This document shows, piece after piece, positions 25,185 to 32,713 of a stretch of 64,000 bases of DNA; within the stretch, counting starts at the first letter, position 1, and each line of letters begins with the position of its first letter. The notes beneath the pieces were generated by a model. The model made no database searches, had not been told where the DNA came from, and saw only the letters and a list, made by a program, of their open reading frames with translations. The translations under genes were made by a program, and so were the position numbers. This DNA is from Palsa-504 sp963795795 (GTDB lineage Bacteria > Actinomycetota > Actinomycetes > Streptosporangiales > Streptosporangiaceae): positions 496,001 to 560,000 of the forward strand of contig CAWCJS010000034.1 in the NCBI GenBank assembly GCA_963795795.1. The letters are read 5' to 3'.

Positions 25185-25203
25185 TTACTATCCGTGTTAG
25201 TAG
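25185..25203. promoter_or_regulatory. BlaI-type operator at the sigma factor start
   Basis: Left half TTACTA, right half TAGTAG, 7-base spacer. It ends two bases before the sigma factor ATG at 25206, leaving no room for a ribosome binding site. The transcript may be leaderless, or translation may start at the GTG at 25170 inside the same conserved block. The block GTGAACC...TTAGTAGATA is shared with the COG4315 promoter. Confidence 0.65.
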
Positions 25204-25205
25204 AT

Positions 25206-25751
25206 ATGGCTGCTAACACGCAAGCTCCCGGCGGCGAGCTGCCCGGCGACCCCGATGCCGCGATCCGCCAGCTGTACTCGCACTACGCCAAGGCCCTGCA
25301 CGGCTACGTCGAGAAGTTCTGCCCGGACCAGGCGAGCGCGGATGACATCGTCCAGGAAACCTTCATCCGGGCCTGGCGTTACCTGCCTCAGCTGAGCGCC
25401 GACGACCGACCCGTCCGACCCTGGCTGTACCGGGTGGCGCGCAACTTGCTGATCGACGCTAACCGGGCCGCCCGGGCCCGGCCGATGAGCGCACCGGAGC
25501 AGGCGGCCGACGAGATCGGGATCGATTCCGGATTCGACGAGATCCTGGACCGGCAGCTCGTTTCCGCCGCGCTCCAGCACCTGTCGCCTGCACACCAGAG
25601 CGTGCTCGTGGAAACCTTCTACCGGGGCGGAACCATGGCCACGGTCGCCCGCGAGCTCGGCATACCGCACGGCACAGCCAGATCACGGCTGCATTACGCG
25701 CTGGAGGCGTTGCGCCAGCACCTCGAAGAGCACGACGCGATCGCGTGCTGA
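25206..25751 (+). CDS. ECF-type RNA polymerase sigma factor
   Basis: 181 residues. Sigma region 2 spans IRQLYSHYAKALHGYVEKFC, DDIVQETFIRAWR (2.1-2.2) and RPWLYRVARNLLIDANR (2.4). Region 4 spans LQHLSPAHQSVLVETFYRGG and MATVARELGIPHGTARSRLHYAL (helix-turn-helix). It resembles SigK/SigL-type factors of actinomycetes. No complete anti-sigma gene follows; only an unpersuasive 33-codon frame starts at the TGATG overlap. Its BlaI-type operator suggests control by the repressor rather than by a partner anti-sigma factor. Confidence 0.93.
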   Translation: MAANTQAPGGELPGDPDAAIRQLYSHYAKALHGYVEKFCPDQASADDIVQETFIRAWRYLPQLSADDRPVRPWLYRVARNLLIDANRAARARPMSAPEQAADEIGIDSGFDEILDRQLVSAALQHLSPAHQSVLVETFYRGGTMATVARELGIPHGTARSRLHYALEALRQHLEEHDAIAC

Positions 25752-25872
25752 TGGTCGACCGCACACCCTGGGACATCACCGCGGCCGGCGCCGGTGGCGA
25801 GCAGGCAGCACGAGCCCGGCGGCACGACGTACCGGCGCACCCGGCGCCATGACCGCCCAGGGTGGCCAGGAT

Positions 25873-25944
25873 TCAGCCGCCCATGGCCCGCGCGATCAGG
25901 TCCGTGCTCTGCGCTGGGGGTGCCAGGCCGGGGTGAGCAAACAT
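25873..25944 (-). CDS. Possible 23-residue peptide under BlaI-type control
   Basis: ATG at 25944 has GAGGAC five bases upstream, giving MFAHPGLAPPAQSTDLIARA plus three residues before TGA. The leader (operator, ~71 bases, GAGGAC, ATG TTT) closely imitates that of the membrane gene at 22408, whose protein also begins MF. It could be a regulatory peptide or the cut-off head of a former relative of that gene. There is no other support for coding. Confidence 0.35.
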   Translation of the reverse strand: MFAHPGLAPPAQSTDLIARAMGG

Positions 25945-26015
25945 CGGTGTCCTCACTGTTGTAGGAGAGCCCGCGGAGCGGGACCGCCACGGCGCACTGG
26001 TGAAGGCGCCACGAA

Positions 26016-26034
26016 CTACTAATACGCATAGGAG
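26016..26034. promoter_or_regulatory. BlaI-type operator (CTACTA-N7-TAGGAG)
   Basis: Halves identical to those of the operator at 22485. It lies 71 bases upstream (leftward) of the 23-residue peptide start. No complete gene in either direction is as close; the propeller gene start at 26545 is 510 bases away. Confidence 0.6.
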
Positions 26035-26544
26035 AAACGAGGTCCTCAGAGGTCGGGATAAGAACGGCCTCAGCCGACTGCGGGCCGTAACCATGAAGAT
26101 CCCCGGGAAAGCCGAACGGGCAGTGGTACGAGTCCCCGCTCACCTGATCCCGGTCCCGCCGCGATCGCGGCAGCCGGGGATGTCTTAAAGAGCTGCCTGC
26201 TTGTTCACCCGCGATCAGGCGAAGCCCACGATCACTCGGCCACGGGGTTCCTGAACGAGACGAGGCTGGCGCCGGCGGTGCGCAGCACAGCCACCACTGC
26301 GGTCGGCGTGCCGTCAGGACCTGCAGTCAAGCCCAGCGGTATCCCCAGCGGCATGGCATCTCAGCTCGATCAGCGCCAGCCCCGCAGCGGCGGACAGCAG
26401 TCGCAGCACCCGGCCGCCGGCCCCGGAGGCTGTTATGATTCCGGTCACAATCAGATATTTGAACACTCAACTACATGTGGCTCGTGTCCTCTTGCATCGG
26501 GCTCGCACGCACACAGCGCGGCGAGCGCAGGCAGAGGAGAAATT
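26035..26544. other. Long leader/intergenic region without a supported gene
   Basis: About 510 bases before the propeller protein gene. Open frames cross it on both strands, but none has a ribosome binding site with a credible protein. A leftward frame around 26230-26350 (MPLGIPLGLTAGPDGTPTAV...) might be a fragment of a lost gene. An AT-rich patch at 26430-26480 (TGTTATGATT, AGATATTTGAACA) probably contains the promoter of the propeller gene. Confidence 0.35.
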
Positions 26545-27621
26545 GTGAAAATACGACGAGCGCTACTGGCTGTTGCAGGCGGCGCAGCCGCGGCGCTGAT
26601 CGCTGCATCGCCCGCGCTGGCCGCGGGAACCTGGCAGGTCGACAGCAGCCCCAACCCGGCCGGAAGCACTTTTGCCCAGTTGAATGCCACCTTCGCCGCC
26701 TCCCATACCCAGGCCTGGGCGGTCGGCCAGACGCGGGTTGCGGCCAGCGGCGACGGCTTCGAAACGTTGATCGAGGAGTGGAACGGCTCGACCTGGAGTG
26801 TCGTTCCTGGCGCCCCGGCCAGCGTCTCTGCATCCTCGCTCAACGGCGTCTCGGGATCGGGCCCCAGTGACATCTGGGCGGTAGGGCAGAACTCCGGTAC
26901 CAGCTTCATCGAGCACTGGAACGGCCAGTCCTGGAGCCACGTCGCCTCCCCGGCCGGCGAGCCGCCGGATGCCCAGCTGCTCGCGGTCAGTGCCGACAGC
27001 CCGACCGACGCCTGGGCGGGCGGCTCATCGGGCATGATCGCCAGCGAGCAGACGCCGCTGATCGAGCACTGGAACGGCACGCAATGGAGTGTTTCCGCCG
27101 GCGCGATCAGCGGCGGCCGGATTCTCTCCGTCGCCGCGATCTCCCCGGCCGATGCCTGGGCGCTGGCCGGGGTGGGCAAGGGGAACCTCGCCGTCATCGA
27201 GCACTGGAACGGCAGCCAGTGGAGCACCGTCTCACTGCCGGTCAGCGGGACCCTGCACAGCCTCAGCGCGGTGTCGGCCGATGACGTGTGGGCGGTCGGC
27301 AACTTCGGGGTCATCCTGAACTGGAACGGCACCCAGTGGAGCCAGGTCGCCAACCCAGCCGGCCAGGGTACGAGCCTGGAAGCGGTGGACGCGCTCAGCG
27401 CCAACGACGTCTGGACCATCAACCTACTCGGCACCGTGACCGAACAGTGGAACGGTACCCAGTGGACGGCCGTGCCCCCGGCCAGCGCGCTGCCTGCCGG
27501 CTTCAGGACCGCCGGCGGTTCCAACAGCGGCGGCACCCTGTCCGGCCTGGCGGGCGGCCCGCTGTTCGCCGTCGGCAGCACGAACAACCAGACCACGATC
27601 CTGCAGCAGCCCCAGCCCTAA
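26545..27621 (+). CDS. Secreted beta-propeller-like protein with WNG-x2-W repeats
   Basis: 358 residues from a GTG with GAGGAGA five bases upstream. The signal peptide is KIRRALLAVAGGAAAALIA with ASPALAAG cleavage. The rest is built of about seven ~45-residue repeats, each holding a variant of AVSADSPTDAWAVG followed by IEHWNGxxW (for example HWNGQSW, HWNGTQW, HWNGSQW, EQWNGTQW). Such blades form a propeller on the outside of actinomycete cells, and the ligand is unknown. A strong terminator follows. An open frame to 26278 upstream is not used, because the signal peptide must be at the N-terminus. Confidence 0.85.
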   Translation: MKIRRALLAVAGGAAAALIAASPALAAGTWQVDSSPNPAGSTFAQLNATFAASHTQAWAVGQTRVAASGDGFETLIEEWNGSTWSVVPGAPASVSASSLNGVSGSGPSDIWAVGQNSGTSFIEHWNGQSWSHVASPAGEPPDAQLLAVSADSPTDAWAGGSSGMIASEQTPLIEHWNGTQWSVSAGAISGGRILSVAAISPADAWALAGVGKGNLAVIEHWNGSQWSTVSLPVSGTLHSLSAVSADDVWAVGNFGVILNWNGTQWSQVANPAGQGTSLEAVDALSANDVWTINLLGTVTEQWNGTQWTAVPPASALPAGFRTAGGSNSGGTLSGLAGGPLFAVGSTNNQTTILQQPQP

Positions 27622-27628
27622 CCCGCGG

Positions 27629-27660
27629 CGTCAGCCCCGGCCGACCGGCCGGGGCTGACG
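27629..27660 (+). terminator. GC-rich intrinsic terminator-like hairpin
   Basis: A perfect 14-bp inverted repeat, CGTCAGCCCCGGCC and its complement, around the loop GACC. It begins eight bases after the propeller gene stop. There is no T-run, as is common in high-GC actinomycetes. It may also serve transcripts from the opposite MarR gene. Confidence 0.8.
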
Positions 27661-27802
27661 GCGCTCTGGACCAGCAATCGCAACGCCCTCTCACAGTGCT
27701 GAGCGCCCGGCACTGATCGAAGCGCGCCCGTCCGCGGCTTTCTGGGCGGTCGGCTTCGTCCCCCCGACCTATGGCGCCTGCCGACTCCGCCCGCAGTGGA
27801 GT

Positions 27803-28372
27803 TCACTCCTCCCGGGAGGCGTCATAGTCCGGCTTCGTCCCGGCGAGGAGCTTAGACAGTACCCAGCTCAGTGCGGCTTGGTCGGTCACCGTCAGGCGAT
27901 CGCTGAACAGCGACGCTACCAGCTGCAGGTGCGATTCAATGGCAGCCAGCAGGGCGGCCCGCCCATCGTCGGTGACCGCGATCTCAACACTTCGCCGGTC
28001 GTCATCGGCTGTGCTGCGCGTGATCAGGCCCGCCTTCTCCATCCGGACGAGCAGCCGACTTACACCGCTTTCGCTGAGCAGCACGCGATCGCGCAGCTCT
28101 TTCTGATGCGCCCGCATGCCCGGCAGGTCGGCGAGGTGCACCAGGACGTCGAACCACTCCAGCGGCAACTGGTGCTCGCGCAGCATCTCATCGCCAAGCT
28201 GGTCGACGATCTGCCGGTGCGCAGCAAGAAAGGACTGCCAGAGGGGGGTTTGGTGATTCAACTTCGCTAGCGCCTCTTCAAGCTCGCCCGCTACCTCCGC
28301 CGAGCGCGCGAGGTCGGCTCGCGTAGACCGCCGGACTAGTTCGTTGCGTCCTTTTGATGTCACTACGTGCAC
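27803..28372 (-). CDS. MarR-family transcriptional regulator
   Basis: A 189-residue winged-helix regulator. The dimerisation helix is TPLWQSFLAAHRQIVDQLG. The DNA-binding core is LPLEWFDVLVHLADLPG, MRAHQKELRDRVLLSESGVSRLLVRMEKAGLI, and the wing RSTADDDRRSVEIAVTDDGR. The GTG start has GAGGTGA just upstream. It is divergent from the Tat substrate/nitroreductase/tat genes; the 384-base gap holds paired TTGC-N4-GCAA palindromes. It most likely represses both directions until it binds a small aromatic or phenolic ligand. Confidence 0.93.
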   Translation of the reverse strand: MHVVTSKGRNELVRRSTRADLARSAEVAGELEEALAKLNHQTPLWQSFLAAHRQIVDQLGDEMLREHQLPLEWFDVLVHLADLPGMRAHQKELRDRVLLSESGVSRLLVRMEKAGLITRSTADDDRRSVEIAVTDDGRAALLAAIESHLQLVASLFSDRLTVTDQAALSWVLSKLLAGTKPDYDASREE

Positions 28373-28756
28373 TCACCTCGGCGAAGTTCAGCCATATCGG
28401 GCGGGACTACTTGAGCGGGCAAGCTGCGGCATGCCGACACCGGAACCACGGCGAAGCTGACCCGCAGAGTCGCTCCAACTTACAACATATTACGCGCGCA
28501 AGCAAGTATAGCGGGCGGGAGGTCCGGGCGGGACGTATTCAAACAAGTATATGTATTAACCAGTCTACTAGCGACTAAATGGCAAATCGCGTCGCTGTCA
28601 TCGTTTACAAGTCGGCAACCGCCCCAGCGGACAGTCGTACGTAAAGCGTTCTCGGTCTGCAGATTTACTTGCTTGCGCGTGCAAATATGTTAAGCTCGTG
28701 GAGTCCGGCCCATTCGGGGAGCGAGCACCCCTTCATCAGCCAGAAAGGCGACACCA
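28373..28756. promoter_or_regulatory. Divergent control region with paired MarR-type operators
   Basis: A 14-bp sequence CGCGCAAGCAAGTA at 28495-28508 reappears as its exact reverse complement at 28666-28679. Next to it, TTGC-GCGT-GCAA at 28674-28685 is a perfect palindrome, and a one-mismatch partner (TTAC-GCGC-GCAA) is at 28490-28501. The region is AT-richer than its surroundings and separates the MarR gene from the exported metallo-beta-lactamase gene. Two operators facing each other ~170 bases apart suggest control of both promoters, perhaps by looping. Confidence 0.65.
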
Positions 28757-29841
28757 ATGACTTCATCTACACCGGAGCCGGGCGCCCCCGCGAGCCGCCA
28801 GCTCCTGACCCGCCGGAACCTGATCGGTCAACAGGGCTGGTAGCGGCAGCCGTTTCCGCTGCGCCGCTGCTCGGACGGGGCACCGCCGAGGCCGCAGTCG
28901 CCGCCGCCTGCCCACCGGGAACCACAGCACCGGTCCCGCCGCCGGCCAGGGGCCCGGCCATCCCCAAGTCCGGGTACCTGGTCCAGGAGATCGGCGACCG
29001 CGTCTTCTGGCTGACTGACGGCCTCTACCAGATGATCTTCATGACAACCGCGGAGGGAGTCGTCGCAGTCGACGCCCCGCCCACGATCGGGCAGAACATC
29101 CTGCGGGCCATCACGACCGTGACCAAGTCAAACGTCACTCACGCCATCTACAGCCACCACCATGCCGACCATACCGGCGCGATGATCCTTTACCAGGGAG
29201 CCCGCTTCTACGCACAGACCGAGGTCGCCGGCCTGCTGGGGCAGACGGCAGACCCGAACCGCCCGCTCCCAGACGTCACATTCGACGACCAACTGACTGT
29301 CCAGGTCGGCGAGGACCGCGTCGAGTTGGCCTACCGGGGCCCCAACCACTCCCCCGGCAACATCTTCACCTACCTGCCGGCCCAGCGGGTCCTCATGCTC
29401 GTCGATGTCGTCTTCCCCGGCTGGGTGCCCTTCGCCTACCTCGCCGAGTCGCAGAACATCCCTGGGTGGCTCGAAGCGCCGGCGCAGGCGCTCGGCTACC
29501 CGTTCCACACATACATCGGGGGCCATCTCACCCGGCTGGGTACCCGCGACGATGTGGTCATCCAGCAGGAGTACGTGGCCGATCTCAAGGCGCAGGCCGC
29601 CACCGCGATCGATAGCTTCAACGTCGCCGACGTCTACAAATCCGTTGATCCGACTAACCCGTGGGCCGTCTTCCGCGGCTACCTGGACGGCGTCGCCGCC
29701 CAGGCCGCCAGCGCGGTAGTCCCCCGCTGGATCGACCGGCTCGGCGGAGCCGACGTCTACACCCCGGCCAACGCCTACGCACTCGTTGAGTCGCTGCGGA
29801 TCGACTACGGCCACCTCGGCCCGTTCGGGATCCATCCCTAG
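28757..29841 (+). pseudogene. Tat-exported metallo-beta-lactamase-fold hydrolase, frameshift in the signal peptide
   Basis: From the ATG at 28757 (AAAGG upstream) the frame reads MTSSTPEPG..., then LLTRRNLIG, a twin-arginine motif, and stops at 28841. The h-region (GLVAAAVSAAPLLGRGTAEA) and the whole mature enzyme lie in the neighbouring frame. The mature part has the MBL zinc motif YSHHHADHTG, then PNHSPGNIF, VDVVFPGW and GGHLTR. One indel near 28830 rejoins the frames. It is paralogous to the cytosolic-looking MBL protein at 48289. Substrates of this subgroup are unknown. Tat genes lie just downstream. Confidence 0.8.
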
Positions 29842-29936
29842 CTACCCCGGACTCCAGCCGCCCCAGCACCGGGCAGCTAACTGCCCAGCCGGATCGCGCG
29901 GTGAATCGATCCTCTGGACCACCTTGGAGAGGACAA

Positions 29937-30566
29937 ATGGCAGTTACTCCCGCACAGACAAGCCTGCAGACCAGCCTTACCAGGCTCGACGACGACGGCC
30001 GCGCCCTCCTTTTCACCGAAGCCCGCACGGCAAACACCTTCAGCGACCGTCCGGTGACCGCCGAACAGCTCCGAGAGATCTATGAGCTCATGAAATGGGG
30101 GCCGACATGGTCAAACACCCTGCCCCTGCGGATCGTTTACGTCACTACTCCGGACGGGAAGGTCCGGCTGCTTCCGCACCTGCAGCCCGGGAACGTCGGC
30201 AAGGCCACCCAGGCGCCCGTGAACGCCATCTTGGCCGTTGACAGCGCCTTCCATCACCAGATTCCCCGCCTGTTTCCCTTCCGCGCCGGGATGCGGGACG
30301 CTCTCGAAACAAACCCGGGGCTGCGGGACAAGATCGGCACTGGGGGCGCGTGGATGCAGGCCGCCTACTTCATCATCGCAGTCCGCGCGGCCGGCCTGGC
30401 TGCCGGACCTATGGGAGGGTTCGACACCGCAAGCCTCGATGCCGAGTTCTTCCCACCCGGGGACTGGCGGTCATTCCTCATCGTCAACGTCGGCTACTCC
30501 GGCCAGAGCCCCTGGCACGAACGCCTGCCCAGGCTGGACTATGCGGAAGCCGTCCGGCATGCCTAG
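29937..30566 (+). CDS. Nitroreductase-family oxidoreductase (RutE/HadB-like)
   Basis: A 209-residue FMN enzyme of the malonic-semialdehyde-reductase/RutE branch: ALLFTEARTANTFSDRPVTAEQL, the flavin-contacting LMKWGPTWSNTLP, GGAWMQAAYFIIAVRAAGLAAG, and the terminal NVGYSG. It reduces an aldehyde or nitro/quinone substrate with NAD(P)H in the cytosol; no rut genes are near. ATG is preceded by GGAGAGGA. It follows the exported MBL gene by 95 bases and is probably under the same MarR operator. Confidence 0.91.
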   Translation: MAVTPAQTSLQTSLTRLDDDGRALLFTEARTANTFSDRPVTAEQLREIYELMKWGPTWSNTLPLRIVYVTTPDGKVRLLPHLQPGNVGKATQAPVNAILAVDSAFHHQIPRLFPFRAGMRDALETNPGLRDKIGTGGAWMQAAYFIIAVRAAGLAAGPMGGFDTASLDAEFFPPGDWRSFLIVNVGYSGQSPWHERLPRLDYAEAVRHA

Positions 30567-30585
30567 CCCCGATCGCACGGAGAAA

Positions 30586-30603
30586 CTACTATCCGCTAAG
30601 GAG
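30586..30603. promoter_or_regulatory. Weak BlaI-like half-site pair over the tatA ribosome binding site
   Basis: CTACTA followed by TAAGGAG, with a spacer one base shorter than the six sites at 17.9-26 kb. It overlaps the AAGGAG of tatA. The shorter spacing and the demand for a Shine-Dalgarno sequence here make a chance match quite possible. Confidence 0.25.
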
Positions 30604-30610
30604 AACGGCC

Positions 30611-30868
30611 ATGATAGGTGACCTGTTCGACAGCCCATGGAAGATCCTGATCATCGCCCTGGTGATCATCGTTTTGTTCGGTTCGAAGAAGCTCCCGTCG
30701 GCGGCGCGCTCCCTCGGCCAGTCGATGCGCATCCTGAAGAAGGAAGTGCAGGGCCTGCACGAGGACGAGCCGGAATCGCACCCACCGGGGGCTCAGGCAG
30801 CGGCCCAGGCACCTGCCGAGATCGCCGCCGACGGCTCGGGCTACCAGCAGGCCCGGCAGCCCATCTAG
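30611..30868 (+). CDS. tatA: Twin-arginine translocase subunit TatA
   Basis: 85 residues. A single N-terminal membrane helix (WKILIIALVIIVLFG) is followed by the hinge SKKLPSAARSLGQSMRILKKEV, an amphipathic helix, and then a disordered acidic tail (DEPESHPPG). The FG-x-x-x-LP hinge is the TatA/B signature. TatA polymerises to form the protein-conducting path. It is first of three tat genes, directly behind a gene for a predicted Tat substrate and a nitroreductase. AAGGAG is seven bases before the ATG. Confidence 0.94.
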   Translation: MIGDLFDSPWKILIIALVIIVLFGSKKLPSAARSLGQSMRILKKEVQGLHEDEPESHPPGAQAAAQAPAEIAADGSGYQQARQPI

Positions 30869-30886
30869 CCGCGCCTGGAACTGGTC

Positions 30887-31802
30887 ATGGCCAAGCTTCC
30901 CGGTGCCATCGCGGGCGCCCGCATCGCCGGCGAGCGCATCGTGATTTCCCGGCGGCGGCAGAACTCCGAGGGCCGCATGCCGCTCCTGGATCACATTCGC
31001 GAGCTGCGCCACCGTGTCGTCACAATTGGCGCTCGCCCTGGTTACGGGGATGACCGCCGGGTTCGTCTGCTTCAACCGGGCCTGGCACCTCATCGAGCGC
31101 CCGCTGTGCTCGGCAACGATCCGCGGGCACTCCGGCTGCCGCACGCTCGGTGTCAACCAGCTCGTTCTGAACGGCCCGCTCGACGCGTTCTACCTGCGGG
31201 TGAAGGTCGCGCTAATCGTCGGGGTGATCGTGTCCTCGCCGATCTGGCTGTACCAGATCTGGGCGTTCGCCGCGCCCGGCCTGTACGCCAGGGAAAAGCG
31301 GTGGAGCTGTAGCTTCCTCGGTACGGCCATCCCGCTGTTCGGCATCGGCATCACGCTCTGCTATCTGTCACTCGGCCGGTCCATGCACTACCTGCTCGGC
31401 CTGACGCCAAGCGGCGTGCAGAACCTGATCCAGGTCGACCAGTACCTGAGCTTTGTGATGGCGATGATGCTGGCCTTCGGGCTGGCATTCGAGGTGCCGC
31501 TGCTCATCGTCATGCTGAACCTGGCTGGGATCCTGACCCACGACCGGTTCCGGAGGTGGCGGCGAGTGCTGATCTTCGGGGTGTTCCTGGTCGCGGGCAT
31601 GGCCAACCCGAGCCCGGACCCGCTCACGATGCTGATCCTCGGCGGGGCCTGCGCGGTGCTGGTCGAGGCGGCCGGATTCCTCGTGTGGTCCCACGACCGG
31701 CGCCGGGCCCGGCTGCACCCGGACCCGGACACGGGCCTGGCCGACGACGAGCCGTCCCCGCTGCCGTCCGCCGACCGGGGAAGGGGGCTGAGCCGTGTTT
31801 GA
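30887..31802 (+). pseudogene. tatC: Twin-arginine translocase subunit TatC, single-base frameshift
   Basis: The N-terminus (MAKLPGAIAG..., EGRMPLLDHIRELRHRVV) is in the frame starting at 30887. The rest, from ALALVTGMTAG on through six membrane helices, is in another frame ending at 31802. The break is at about 31024, where one extra G separates ATT and GCG. Conserved TatC features are intact on both sides: the cytosolic L-x-E-L-R signal-recognition motif, LYAREKRW, VMAMMLAFGLAFEVPL and the ANPSPDPL loop. Strong conservation suggests a functional gene with a sequence error or a very recent mutation. Confidence 0.85.
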
Positions 31803-32106
31803 CCTGTCCCTCCCCAAGCTGCTGGTTCTCGCGGTGATCGCGCTGGTCATCTTCGGGCCTAACGAGCTGCCCACGATCGCCTCCCAGGCCGGCCGCGCCC
31901 TGCGCGACCTGCGCAAGATCGCGGAGGGCGCGAAGAAGGACCTGCGGGAAGGACTGGGCCCGGAGTTCGCCGACTTCGAGATCGAGGACCTGAATCCCAG
32001 GCGGTTCCTGCAGCGGCATCTCTTCGACGACCCGAACGCGGACCTGGGATCCGAGCTGGGGACTCAGACATCTTTAACCTCGTCGGAGAGCAACCCGAAG
32101 GACTGA
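31795..32106 (+). CDS. tatB: Twin-arginine translocase subunit TatB
   Basis: 103 residues beginning (GTG) FDLSLPKLLVLAVIALVIFG. The F-D-x-S membrane start, the FGPNELPTIA hinge and a longer charged amphipathic helix (LRDLRKIAEGAKKDLREGLG) are characteristic of TatB rather than TatA. It works with TatC in signal-peptide recognition. It overlaps the end of tatC by eight bases and its 3' end overlaps the remnant on the other strand. Confidence 0.9.
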   Translation: MFDLSLPKLLVLAVIALVIFGPNELPTIASQAGRALRDLRKIAEGAKKDLREGLGPEFADFEIEDLNPRRFLQRHLFDDPNADLGSELGTQTSLTSSESNPKD

Positions 32107-32405
32107 TAGACCCTGATCCAGTCAACCGTCTCCCAGTGCTCGGCGATGAGTCCGTCCTCGATGCGGAAGAAGTCGAGAGACGTGAAGTCCGCTTGCCGAC
32201 CGCTCTGGGTGATGGTGCCGTCCCACACGCTTCTGGAGGCGAGGCGGTTGTTTTCGGCGACCATGTGCGTCTGCAGGGCGCGCCCGTCAGGCATCGCCCT
32301 GCGGCTGATCGCCAAGGCGCTCGCGAACGCGGCGCGGCCATCAGGCGTCCAGCCCGAATTCTGGATGTAGTCCTCGGCGACGGTAGCGACGTCCTCGGTG
32401 CGCCG
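32064..32405 (-). pseudogene. 5'-truncated SnoaL-like gene
   Basis: The frame reads RTEDVATVAEDYIQNSGW and continues to RSVWDGTITQSG, FTSLDFFRIEDGLIAEHWE and VDWIRVYQSFG, the second half of a SnoaL/NTF2 protein. The usual N-terminal helix (~25 residues) is missing and no start codon with a ribosome binding site exists upstream; the small LAL-linked gene ends immediately before it. A decayed form of the LAL operator lies at that junction (see 32414). It is probably a relic of a formerly LAL-controlled gene. Confidence 0.6.
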
Positions 32406-32413
32406 GGTAGCTC

Positions 32414-32653
32414 CTATGCAGTACCTGCCTGTGGTGAATCGCGTTGCTGGGTGTGCCGGCGGACCTCGAGGAGGTTCAGGCCGAGCGCCTCGATCTCGGA
32501 CAGCACGCCGTACAGTGCCGACCGGTCCAGGAGCCCGGTGAGCAGGGTGTCCGCGCCGTGCCGCTGCGGCACCAGGGCCGGGAAGGCCAACAGCATCGTC
32601 GCGCCGAGGTGTCCGTCGATCCGGATCGTGTACAGGGCTGGTCCCGGGTCCAT
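32414..32653 (-). CDS. LAL-associated small protein, copy 1
   Basis: 79 residues. It reads YTIRIDGHLGATMLLAFPAL, then DTLLTGLLDRSALYGVLSEIEALGLNLLEV. Two closely related proteins are encoded at 52908 and 58949, each next to a LAL regulator. The length, alternating strands and the LLDRSALYGVLxEIEALGLxLLEV end look like a compact alpha/beta domain, and I know no function. The ATG at 32653 lies 23 bases after the three-half-site operator, the same spacing as for copy 2. A further ATG at 32692 falls within the operator and is rejected. Confidence 0.8.
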   Translation of the reverse strand: MDPGPALYTIRIDGHLGATMLLAFPALVPQRHGADTLLTGLLDRSALYGVLSEIEALGLNLLEVRRHTQQRDSPQAGTA

Positions 32654-32676
32654 GCCGCCATGGTTGAGGTCTAGTA

Positions 32677-32705
32677 GGTGAGTCGGCTTCACCTTGATGA
32701 GGTGA
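32677..32705 (-). promoter_or_regulatory. LAL-regulon operator, 29-bp type
   Basis: On the minus strand TCACC-N7-GGTGA-N7-TCACC, all three half-sites exact. It begins eight bases after the LAL1 stop codon and ends 23 bases before the small protein start. It is one of ten such sites between 32.6 and 58.7 kb. Confidence 0.75.
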
Positions 32706-32713
32706 CCGGCGGG

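Noticed and set aside
25752..25855. A short anti-sigma factor gene directly after the ECF sigma gene
   Set aside because: The TGATG overlap is suggestive, but the 33-codon product has no zinc motif, helix or similarity that I can recognise.
28564..28580. A further BlaI-type operator before the MBL gene (CTACTA followed by ACTAAA)
   Set aside because: Spacing and right half do not match the six good sites.
30977..31030. Programmed frameshift in tatC
   Set aside because: There is no slippery heptamer or stimulatory structure at the break, and TatC is not known to use recoding. An indel is simpler.
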